Positions 36,865-46,896 of a DNA stretch of 64,000 nucleotides are shown here, in pieces. The stretch is from Corinectria fuckeliana (Eukaryota; Ascomycota; Sordariomycetes; Hypocreales; Nectriaceae). The notes under the pieces are model-generated. The model made no database searches. It worked only from the letters and a program-made list of their open reading frames with translations, and was not told the DNA's origin. Each line of letters opens with the position of its first letter. Within the stretch, counting starts at the first letter, position 1. Position numbers and translations under genes: made by a program. The DNA lies in NCBI GenBank assembly GCA_019137255.1, contig WPDH01000080.1, positions 1-64,000 on the forward strand. The letters run 5' to 3'.

Positions 36865-37762
36865 CTTGTCTGTGAGTGCGCTGGGCCAAGTCGCGTCGTG
36901 TGGTGCGGGCGAACAGAATGGAAGAAATTTGAAGATGACGATGGAGGGGCATTTTGGTAGTGGGGTCGTCGCGTGAAGTCATCGCTGCTTCAGTGGGCTC
37001 GGCGTCATTGGCAGGGGATCGGCGGGTGACTGTCTCAGCGGGGTTCCACTGGGTTCTTTCGGGCATCATGGTGGCGGGGCAAATTTGCAACTCTAAGCAC
37101 ATGGACGGAGAAACCAGCAGTGCTTGCTAGCAATCCAAGTTTGAGAGGAAAACAGATATAGGTTAATCATCTGAAAATTCTAGATCCGCTACTTGTCTGC
37201 ATTTGACATGCCAGTTGCTGCATGAACCGTTCAAACAATCTCACTCGGCACAAACCAGTACATCAAGTCGTCGCTTGGCAATATATGTAAGCCTCTTCTC
37301 TCTCATGTGCGACTAGTAGGACAACGGCATGAAGACCTATACTATGCAGCCAGTTGTTGATGGCTAGGCTTTTCACGGCTTACAACAGAAACTTCACACA
37401 AGGGGGCGCATAATATCGATGAGGCTTTGTTGGGAATATCGATGTCAGCCGGGGCCTGTCAGCCATGCAGGCGACATAATGGGCATAACGGTTGGTTGTT
37501 CATAGCCCATTTACACTCTACTATTAAAGCCTCAGTACACAAGTTCGCGGAATGATTCTGAACGTATTATTATTGCTAGTCGCGGAAAATCGGCGGCTGA
37601 CACCGAAGGCGGTGAGCAGCATTTCTTTCCCGACACACAGCACTAGCCCCGATTGAGGAGGAGGGGTGGCCTATCGATAAGGCACAAATTTTTGAAAATC
37701 TATCGGCTCCGCTATCTCGACGCCCACATTGTGTATGTTCAACCCATCTTAACAAGCCCAAA
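36865..37762. promoter_or_regulatory. Divergent HGH1-ENP1 promoter with PAC-like and RRPE-like elements
   Basis: An 898-bp interval between two ribosome-related genes transcribed away from each other. CGATGAGGCT at 37417-37426 resembles the PAC element. AAATTTTTGAAAA at 37686-37698, about 65 bp before the ENP1 ATG, resembles RRPE with one mismatch. These are the paired elements of ribosome-biogenesis promoters in yeasts. The assignment is by motif only. Confidence 0.35.
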
Positions 37763-39265
37763 ATGCCCAAGGCAACGACTCCCACCGCGGCGCGACCGAC
37801 CCGACGCCATAATCCCCTCGAGGATGACATTATTGCTACCGGAGTTCTTCGGGAAAAGCCTTCCAAGAAGCGTTCCAAGGCCACCAACGATGAGGAGGAA
37901 AACTTTGTCGACTCCCGCGCGTCCAGGAACATTCTCCGAATAGGTCGCGAGTTGGCCGAGGAGGACAACGCGGAGCGCGCTGTGCCCAAGCCAACCATTG
38001 ACAATTTTGGGTTCGACCCGCGATTCGACGACGAGGCCGATGAGGAAAACAAGATCTACGATAACGACGAGGTATGGGGCGACGACGACGAGGTTGTCGA
38101 GGATATCGAGGTCGATCCCAATGACCTCGAGATGTACCAAAAGTTCATGCCCGACGAGGAAGACGACCTATTGAAACATGGCTGGGACATGAAGCCTTCA
38201 GGCGCGGAGGAAGGTGACTCTATCAACCTTGCGGATTTGATCTTGGAGAAGATTGCCGCCCATGAAGCTGCAGAGGCGAGACGCGACCACATGCCCGCCG
38301 CGCCCGACGATGATTACGAGCTTCCTCCCAAGGTGATCGAGGTCTACACCAAGTAAGTCTCTATGTTCTAGAGTGATTGAGCCATTCTAACATTGTGCAG
38401 GATCGGCCAAATCCTCTCTCGATATAAGTCGGGCCCTCTGCCCAAGCCTTTCAAGATCCTCCCTACAATTCCCCATTGGGAGGATATTCTCGAGATTACC
38501 AAGCCGGAAAGCTGGTCCACCAACGCCTGCTACCAGGCGACGAGGATTTTCGTCTCCAGCAAACCGTACGTGGTCCAGCGGTTCCTCGAGATGGTCATCC
38601 TCGACCGAGTCCGCGAGGACATCTACGAAAACAAGAAGCTCAACGTCCACCTCTTCAACTCTCTCAAAAAGGGTCTGTACAAGCCAGCCGCCTTCTTCAA
38701 GGGATTCTTGTTCCCGCTTGTTGGCAGCGGAACCTGCACCCTGCGCGAGGCGCATATTATTTCTGCTGTTCTCGCCAGGGTATCTGTCCCGGTCCTGCAC
38801 TCTGCCGCAGCCTTGAAAGGTCTCTGCGATATTGCCGCCCAGGAGGCTTCTCAAGGTACTGAGGGCGGCGGTGCGACGAACATCTTCATCAAGACGCTCC
38901 TAGAAAAGAAGTACGCCCTCCCGTACCAGGTTATCGATGCGCTTGTCTTCCACTTTATGCGATTCCGCAACGAGGACCCGGCCTCTGTTCAGCGTGGTGA
39001 TGCGATGGCGGGTGTGGAAGGGGATGCCAAGACCAAGCTGCCTGTTATCTGGCACCAGAGCCTGTTGGCGTTTGCACAGCGGTACAAGGGCGACATCACA
39101 GAGGACCAGCGTGAGTCGCTGATGGATCTTCTCCTAACCCACGGTCACTCGGCCATTGGACCCGAAGTGAGGAGGGAACTCTTGGCTGGAAGAGGCCGCG
39201 GTGTACCGCTGGAGTCCCAAGGGCCGGCCCTAGACGGTGATGATACGATGGCGATCGATGGATGA
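37763..39265 (+). CDS. ENP1: Bystin/Enp1, 40S ribosome assembly factor
   Basis: This is a nucleolar and late pre-40S assembly factor needed for 20S pre-rRNA processing and small-subunit export. Exons 37763-38352 and 38401-39265 give 484 residues. The N-terminal third is charged and acidic (DEEENFVDSRASRNILRIGREL, EVWGDDDEVVEDIEVD), followed by MYQKFMPDEEDDLL, typical of the family. The bystin domain runs from about residue 190 to 470, with blocks IGQILSRYKSGPLPKPFKI, PHWEDILEITKPESW, ACYQATRIFVSS, YKPAAFFKGFLFPL, LREAHIISAVL and VPVLHSAAAL. The intron has a GTAAGT donor, CTAAC branch and GTGCAG acceptor. Confidence 0.96.
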
Positions 39266-39873
39266 GGGCAGTCGGGGGCTAAATGAATTCAATTTCTTAA
39301 TGAAGGCACAGACGGCGTTTGGCGCAATGGGCTAATTGTTTTGAGCCAGTTCGACTTGAGATCACTTACGTAGACTCCATTGGTAGACTCCATTGGAAAC
39401 GGGGTAGACCCAATCCGATACCAAAATTTATGAAGTTCGCCCCAAACTCGTGACACGCCGTCTCTGGCTCCTACTTGAAAAGCCTGCGTTTTCTAAGAAA
39501 TAACGGATTGTGGCCTGTGCTAATGTGTTAAAGGGGAAACCTCAGCCTCAGGTCTCGCCTTCCTAAACTTAGGCTCCTCTGCTCGTGCATATCCCACCAT
39601 CAACCCTCATCCTGCAAATACACGCCACCTAAAACCTCCATTATGCGACTACCTCTCGACCACCGCCAATTCTATTTCTTTTATATCATTCCTTTCCTCT
39701 GATGTCTTGATTGGTCTCACATTTGCGAACTCCGTCCTCGGACCTTCCAGGCCGGGCCTTGCCGCAACGGCCAGGTCGTCAAGCTTGGTATGCAATCTTC
39801 TTGACGAGCACGATGTCCGCACCGGCAAGGACTTTCCCGGCTGCATCGAAACCACATAATATCCTAAACCCAA
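39266..39873. other. Intergenic region between ENP1 and the interrupted gene
   Basis: About 610 bp. A short direct duplication GTAGACTCCATTG occurs twice around 39370-39396. No gene was recognised. It presumably contains the promoter of the next gene. Confidence 0.4.
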
Positions 39874-41552
39874 ATGAGATCAAGTACCACACCCGTTCCA
39901 GATGCTCTGGACCAGGACCCCGCTGATTGTAGCAGCTACTTCAATCTTCCCTCGCAGTCGCAGTCCCCGACGCAGTCCCAGTCTTCGCCCTTCATCCCCG
40001 TACCTCATCCACCACCGCAATTTGACAACGCGTTCTCTAGTCGTTCGGGCTCACAAAGAATTCCAAGGGAAACCTCCGTAAATACTCCATCCTCAACAAA
40101 CTTGACGCTCCATGGAACTAGCAGCGGTGCTGGACCATCGCATTTCGGTGTCGACCCCCCACGCCCACCTCGTGATGGATTCGAATAGGTCTGGTTCCCA
40201 GAGGGGTATTGGGCGGAACGTCTACTCATGATGTCGCGCAAGAGTACCTCCAGCGGTCGCTTCTGGAGATAGCGTGCCCGCTCGACCAAGTCAGCCAGCG
40301 AATCGGATGGTCGTGATATCTCTTACGCGTCACCAACAACTTCGGCCTTCGGGCCCCGTCCGCTTCTCAAGGTCTTTGAGCAGCAACCTCAACAGCCGTG
40401 TAGCCCGTACATGTCAGAATCAGCCCATGTGCTTTCATTACAGCATCCTCCTACTGCCGCCATATCAGAACAACTCGCCGAAAGTAGCTCAGTATCACCT
40501 GGTACAAACAGTAAGAGGCCGTCGATTGCAACAACAGGCCCACCTGGGTTCGGAGAGTCATCTAGCTCGTCCCTACGCTCTGCTAGTATAAAGGGGCACT
40601 GCAAAGGGAACAGGAGCATCATCAGATCCAAGTTGAAGTCTCAGGTATTCAGAGAGGAAAGCAACCGGGGGTTACCATTGACGCAAAAGGAGGACTAACA
40701 TGACCCAGGCATGCATCGGTCCGCCAATACCTGAGCACGATAGCCTTCATTCAACAACGCATGGAATTGATTGCCACCAAAGTCTACAACAGCTAGCCAA
40801 GGCGGGGACCTGGTTCAAAGACGAGTATAGCAAAACCAAGTGGAAGCGTAGATTCTTTGGCAAGGCTCCATGGAATCGAAAGGAGTCTGGAGACTCGTTC
40901 AGCAGCGTCGCCAGCTCCGTGAGGGAGGTCCTCCGAGGTGAGACTCCACCTTCAACACCGTTGTCTGATCACTCTCCTTGTATGTCACCTGTATGTGCTG
41001 CATGGTTACAAGGGTCTAATGGTCATTGCTACAGTGAGCGACAGGTACGCAAACACTCACTTTCCAGGTGGAGTAAGTCCCTCCTGTCATTCAAAATGCT
41101 CCCTGTGTCTTCTCTGCTTCCCTCCAGAGTAATACTAAGAATAGAGCCAGGAAGCGGTTCGCGTCAAAACTCCACCTCTTGGCGAGTACACTGCCGACGG
41201 ACGACCCCGTGGATTCTTCACGTCAATGACGCCGCCCGGCACTGACGGCGCAGGCCCCCCCTCGCCCAATAATTCGCCCGCGTCGCCCTCAGCGAGCAGC
41301 TCACGCCACGGTGGGCATCGCCGAAGCTTGGCACCGCAATCACGAGAGTGGTGGGAGCATTTACCGCAGAAGCCCAGCCGTCGGGATCCGTACGACCATG
41401 CGGCAGCATTCAACTTCCAAATCCCAGAGCACCTCCCAAGTAGCCCCATGTGCCCTGCAAATTCAAAACACCAGAGTAGAGGTACTGGACTATGTGTGTA
41501 TCACGGTCGGGGGAGATTCCCTTCGGGCTTGAACGATATGGCTATGGCATGA
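39874..41552 (+). CDS. Conserved fungal hypothetical protein interrupted by two in-frame TAG codons
   Basis: Splicing exons 39874-40644, 40709-40979, 41035-41072 and 41151-41552 gives one frame of 494 codons with only two interruptions, TAG at 40186-40188 and TAG at 40270-40272. Both sit where Trp would fit: before VWFPEGYWAER and after RFWR. The frame is otherwise continuous through SPYMSESAHVLSLQHPP, FFGKAPWNRKESGDSFSSV, ASSVREVLRGETPPSTP, SDRYANTHFPGG-EAVRVKTPP, RPRGFFTSMTPPG, REWWEHLP and a C-terminal FQIPEHLPSSPMCPANSKH..GTGLCVYHGRG. I recognise these as blocks of an uncharacterised, conserved filamentous-fungal protein family. It has no signal peptide or membrane segment. It may be a decayed gene, or one whose UAG codons are edited to UGG in the sexual stage. 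Pipelines would probably truncate the model. Confidence 0.7.
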
Positions 41553-42943
41553 GAGAACTCGAACTAGTATCAACAACGGCTCATTGGAAGAGAATCGCGG
41601 AGTGGAGAGTAGGCATAGGATTGGACATATTCACCCCGAGTCCTTCGGTCCCCTACCAACACTTGTTAAATACCGCCAGGACAAACCTAAGCAGTATACC
41701 GATGACCAGAACGATGACGCCTCAAACAAGGTCACAATGATGTGACCATCCCATCCCCAAACCTCCCCCTACAAAAAGTGGCTTACAACACATGCTCCAG
41801 CCTCTTTATGCCTCGTTAACGATCCACGACACCTTCATTTACTGGACCGTCGACGAAGTCCAAGCTTTCCACCGCCCCCGACAAAAGAGCATCTTCCCAG
41901 CCCGTATCCGCAAACTTAAAGTTAATAATGAGCAATGCTAGACCACTCGGTTCCCTTATTGACCGAAATTTACAAAGTATATCAGGGCGTAATTGAAGCA
42001 AGGAACCAGAGAGCAACTGCTGCTGCTGGCTAACCATTCAACCGCCTACAAACCCATATTTTTTAACTGCCAACGCCCGCTCGCTCTCAGCGCAATACCG
42101 CGTGAAAATATGGCTGGCCTCACTCGAGATGATGTTTTTCAGCTATAGGGAGTGTCCTAGAATGGTTGGGAAGAACTCTAAAGACCTGACTCACAACTCA
42201 CGTTAAATGAGTCGTGCTATTCAGGATGTACAATGTGTCTACTCGGGCTGTATATCGCATGCTTGCATCAACTTTCGCCTTCTATTTTTCACCCTCTCTC
42301 CTTACTTATTGCTTGGTTTTAAATGTGCCTTCCTCAACATCTTCTTAGACAAAGGATGCAGCACAGTAAATAATATACAACAAAAAACCCCTACAAGGTA
42401 CTATAACCAGTACCATAAAACACAGCAACCTTTTCCTAGGGAGTAACCCAATTCATAAAGTATTAATCTTATACCTTAAGGCATGTCTTTACAATAGACC
42501 TCCCTCTCTAACTTTAATGGCTTTTAAAAGCTTATCCAGCCAACACGATGGTTATAAACTCCATCTCTCGTCAAGCTGACGAGCCAGGCCTAGCTTCCTT
42601 CAACGCAATCTCACAATACCATCTTCAACACAAACCCAAAAGCGACATGACCACCCTCCTTACTTGTGGTATCACTATTGGTGGAGGCAGAGCGGTGAGG
42701 GCATCAAGGTATCAGGACTGTGTTAAAGGGAATGACATGGTTGTGGCAGGCCCAAATAGCACGGCTCGTTCGGATAGGTAGATCAACTAGGGCCCCGAGA
42801 ACCTATGTGTATTAGAGGAGAAGGTGAGAAACAGAGAGTGGGGGCGAGTGTAGGTAGTTAGCCAAACAGTATGGCTCTTAATTAAGCTAGCTTAGATAGA
42901 TGAAAGTAACGCAGCAGATAATGCATAGCATGTACTAAGTGAA
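41553..42943. other. AT-rich intergenic region with repeat relic
   Basis: 1.4 kb between the interrupted gene and LtrA. The part at about 42040-42540 is AT-rich and contains one copy (about 42205-42300) of a diverged repeat whose partner lies at about 46383-46482. No intact gene was seen. Confidence 0.45.
42205..42300 (+). repeat. Diverged dispersed repeat, copy 1
   Basis: It shares GAGTCGTGCTATTCAGG, then CTACTCGGGCTGTATATCGC and GCCTTC, with the copy at about 46383. Most differences are C/T and G/A transitions, as RIP would cause. Confidence 0.5.
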
Positions 42944-45171
42944 TCATATACCTTCATGCTTATCATGAGTCTCGGTATCGTAAGTACGACCGCTCCTCTG
43001 CTTAGCATGGTCGTCGGAGTCGATATTGTCCGACATGGGGGTGACGGAGTCGTACTCGTGTTTGGGTTTTTGGAAAAAGGTTTGGCTACGCCGCTTGAAG
43101 AATAACGGGGGCGGGTGTCGGATGTGGGTGATGGCTAAAACGAGAACCCAGACGAGACAGATAGTAGGCAGCAGCCAGGGACTGCTCTTGTAGTTATCGG
43201 AGCGGGTCTGGCTTAAGGAGACGAGGGAGACGAGGCTCATGCCCAGGCCGAGACCTATGAAGATGCCGGTGCGAATGATGCTCCATTTGCGCCAGGGCTT
43301 GGTGCGGGCGACGATGGTGAGGACGGTCATGAGGATGAGGGTGATGCCGGCGGCGATGTAGGCATATTCAAACTGCACAATGGGGTTAGAGCGCGCTGGT
43401 AACTGGGACAAAGGAGCTTACCACAAGGTCGAAGCGCTTCCACATCTGCTCGTTAACCTTGGTCTCGAGCCCAGTCGGGTCAATGTTCTTGTTCGCTTTT
43501 TCAGTCGTAATTTCCTGGACAAGATCGATGCCGAAGGTCTCGAGCAGCGAGTTCTCCATGGAGGTGATCATGTCGTAGAAGTAGGTGTTGAAGATATACG
43601 TCCCGTTATCGTCGGGATAGTCCTCGTTTTCGAGGGTGGAGAGGTATATGGCGAGTTGTGGCCAGAAGTCGTCCGGAATTGTCGATATGTTTCCGATCGC
43701 CCAGTCGATGTTCGTCCAGGTGGCGGTGTACTTGGGCGGGAAGTCCTTGACGAACTTGTCGATCATCTTGCTCAAGCTTTTCATTACATCTAATGTAGTT
43801 GCTTTTTCGAGCTCACCGGCGCTGTTGAGGACGGAGTCCAACGACAACTTGTTTATGGTATCCATGATCTTGGACCAGATGATGAACTGCGTGAAGCCTT
43901 GCAAGAAAAGGACCATGGCCAGGTGGAACGGAAAGTGCAGAATCGACCACAGCTGCTGCCGGAACATGGGGAGGTGCTTGGTCTTGATCCAATCAAAGTA
44001 GACGAGGAAGACACAGTAAATTGTGGTGGCAGCAGCGGTGACGATTCCAATAGTTTGAGAGTCTGTGAAGCGGTTAGGTTCCGAAGTCTGTGAAGCACAG
44101 CAGGGAGCTTACCCCAGGCGTCTGGGCCCTTCACGATCGTGACCACGTTCTGGGCCACGATGACCACGGCGTCACCCAGGAAGAGGACCGTCATGGTGCT
44201 CATGCGCTTCATCAAGTGTGTGCTGTTGAGTCTGAGCACAGGGAAGATGAGCGCGAGACCGAAGGTGATGATAATTTCGCCAGCACCCAGGAAATACCAG
44301 GCGAGGTAGACCTTGCTGTTCCCGTGCCTAAATCGAAACGTGACGCCCAGGTAGATCATGGAAGCAGCAAAGTTCAGCCCAATCTGCAACAGCATGGACA
44401 GTCTCGACTTCTTGTATTTTCGGATGTGCCAGAGGACGCTACTGTATTCGACAGCCAGGCAGAAACGCGAGACGCAAAGAATGAGGGCTAATGCCAATTA
44501 GCTGTTTGAACCGCGCGAAAGAGAATCCGATGACCTACACATGACTCTCATTGTCTGCAATTTCTGATCGGTGGGCTTGAAGTTTGGGGCAACCACAGCA
44601 AAGCCAACCATGACACCAAGGTGGACAGCTCTCGCCGCGCGCTCTGGTTCTTAGTTAGCAATGGTTGGTCAAGGTAGAGGACCGGGGGTTTCGTACCGAA
44701 AATACTGTCTGTTACAAAGCGGACATCGTAGAGACTGACGACGAGCCATGTCATCCAGAGAATACTTTCAGATCGCGTTAGCAACTGACGGAACGACGGC
44801 ATAGTATAGGACACACCTAAAATATCCGACATAGGCCTTGAAACGGTCGTGGCTGTTGACTCCCTGGGTCTGGGAGAAGACGGTATAGTTGGCAGCGAAA
44901 AGCAAATCGAAGAAAAGCTCCAGACGACTGGCGTCCTCGTGCTGCCAGACGTCAGTATCAAAAGACATCCCGAAGGGAACAGTGATCAAACCTTCTGGAA
45001 CTGGGGAGTGTCTTCGGCAAAACGGTCACCGAAGAGGCTCAGGTCGGGTGCGCCTCCTCCGTCGTTGGTGAGCGGCAGAGATTCGACGTGCTCGATGATA
45101 ACGGGGCTCTTGAGAAGCTGAAGCTTCTCGGCGACAGCATCCTCGAGGGATTCGGGCCCTTCGCTAGCCAT
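42944..45171 (-). CDS. LtrA (low temperature requirement A) family membrane protein
   Basis: This is a multi-pass membrane protein of the LtrA family, whose function in fungi is not settled. Exons on the minus strand are 45171-44992, 44941-44817, 44764-44697, 44643-44539, 44487-44113, 44062-43422 and 43372-42944, giving 640 residues. After a 60-residue soluble N-terminus comes the family signature HEDASRLELFFDLLFAANY, then helices around ILWMTWLVVSLYDVRF, RAVHLGVMVGFAVV, ALILCVSRFCLAVEY and GEIIITFGLALIFPVL. A 170-residue lumenal or external loop (KLSLDSVLNSAGEL to WKRFDLV) precedes three more helices and a basic, Ser-rich tail. Donors vary (GTTTGA, GTGTGT, GTACGA, GTAGGT, GTAAGC twice), but every junction restores frame. 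Confidence 0.9.
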
Positions 45172-46382
45172 TTTCTATGTTGGGAACAAACTAGGTGACG
45201 GTCACTTCAACTAAACCAGAGAATGGCTGCTGGCCGAGAGTCTGCTGGGACGAAACTGAACAGGTCTACGCTAAGGGAGACAAAGATACTTATACCAAAA
45301 GCGCCATTCTCGCTGCATATTGGTACCGGCCGGGAAACGCAGCCCTTTCACTCAGTCGAGTCAATCCTTCGCTTCATCCAGCATGGGTTCGACCCCGCTC
45401 ACACCAGGACAGTCCCGTTGGGGGCTGGGGACGAAACTGGAGATGGACTCAAGGCGTCAGTCTTGGCCCGCACGCTTGGCCCTTGGTGAGAAGCAGCACG
45501 ATAAGACGGTTTAGCGAAGGCGACGAGACCCAGTCTTAGCCAGTAGGCGGTCGGGGTTGACAGCCCGGAGCCCTTCTGCTTGGGAAGGAATTTTGACTTC
45601 TGACGTGAGCAGAGTGATGGTCTGAGCGACTCTCACAAGGGACCCCAGCTCCAAAGTCCAGCCGATCAGCTTGCAAGGGTATCATAGCTAGTGATTCGTC
45701 GGTAGCGAGGGGCCTGCGGTCGTGGGAGGGTGTGATTCGCAGCAAGAGAGCCGCGACCATGGGGATAAACGGGGTTGAAGAATCCCTTCGCCCCACAAGG
45801 CTAGATGGGCTTAATGAGCTGAAACCGAGCTGGGCCAAGGCCTTCAAATCCCGATGCACCTTGGAACCAGGATCAGACCGAAGTCCCAAATCCCAATGCT
45901 TCCCAACGCCTTGACAGCGCGGCCACCTAGCCCAAAACGGTGTTATTCTTCAATGCTTTCCCACCAGGTATTTCTCCTGGCGCTTCCTGGAGATGTGACG
46001 GCAAGACTCCATGCCCATCGCAAGGGCTTCGGGATCAGGACGGTAACAAGCCAAGGCAGCAGGCTAGCTTAATGAACGCCGCAATGTTCGTAAACAGCAG
46101 CCCAAGCCTATTGATCATCACCGGTACTCCTCAGGTGATCGACATGGTCCGCTTCTCCAACGCCCGTCGAGAGATAGCCCCCAACATGGAAAGTCTTGGC
46201 AAGCATGGGTATCACCCCGTGAGACGAATGATGACGAAACGTTAGCTCGTCAACGGCGTTGGGCGCGACCGTAGGGCTGTATTCAGCCGAGCCCGAGTCG
46301 GAGCTGGTTGTTGTTAGATATCTATACATGTGCCTGATAAACAGTGGTGTAGATATCTGAGGATCATCTTTTTAGTAACTTT

Positions 46383-46482
46383 GGATGAGTTGTGCTATTT
46401 GGGCTGTATGATAGTTCTAGTCGAGCTGTATATCACATTCTACATGCTTATTTAGGCCTTCACTGTATCTTCTCTCCTGTGA
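46383..46482 (+). repeat. Diverged dispersed repeat, copy 2
   Basis: It aligns in the same orientation with about 42205-42300: GAGTTGTGCTATTTGGG, CTAGTCGAGCTGTATATCAC and GCCTTC. The two copies flank the LtrA gene. Confidence 0.5.
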
Positions 46483-46735
46483 TAGTCTCGCTATTGACAA
46501 TGATAGAGTAGATGGAGCATTAGGGCATCAGGATGTTGGCGAGTTATGGAGTGTAGGCGTCAGGGAGTCAGGGCGTTAAATAGAGCATAGGGAATCAGGA
46601 ATGCGATAAAGTGAACTATCCCGAATAGGTCCAAGTCCCGTGACACTGGTTCTGAAAATAGAACTGGGCCGGCACGTGAGATACATCTATTGAGGCGTAT
46701 TCGGTTAACGATACTCTTTTAGCTCGGCGCGTTTA

Positions 46736-46741
46736 ACGCGT
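46736..46741. promoter_or_regulatory. MluI cell-cycle box (ACGCGT) upstream of ORC4
   Basis: ACGCGT lies 156 bp before the ORC4 ATG, with GGCGCG 10 bp upstream. ACGCGT is the core bound by MBF, which drives G1/S expression of replication genes in yeasts. The role here is inferred from motif, position and gene. Confidence 0.45.
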
Positions 46742-46896
46742 CTCCCTTCCGGCCGCTACGACTTACGCTGTTGCTTTGTGCTAACTGCGTGGATGAAGCA
46801 AATCAAAGGCACGACCCCAACGCGATGCAGATGCCGAGACTTGCGACGAAGCCGACGTGACAGCCGTGTCTGTCTATCTGCGCTCAACTTTTCACA

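Larger units (their letters stand above)
45172..46896. other. Divergent LtrA-ORC4 intergenic region
   Basis: 1.7 kb. It contains the second copy of the dispersed repeat (about 46383-46482), then AT-rich DNA to about 46620, then the ORC4 promoter with an MCB-type site. Short ORFs present have no recognisable features. Confidence 0.45.

Noticed and set aside
40172..40272. Hypothetical intron removing both TAG codons
   Set aside because: A GTGATG donor at 40172 with the GATAG acceptor at 40272 would shift the frame and remove the coding-looking segment WFPEGYWAER.
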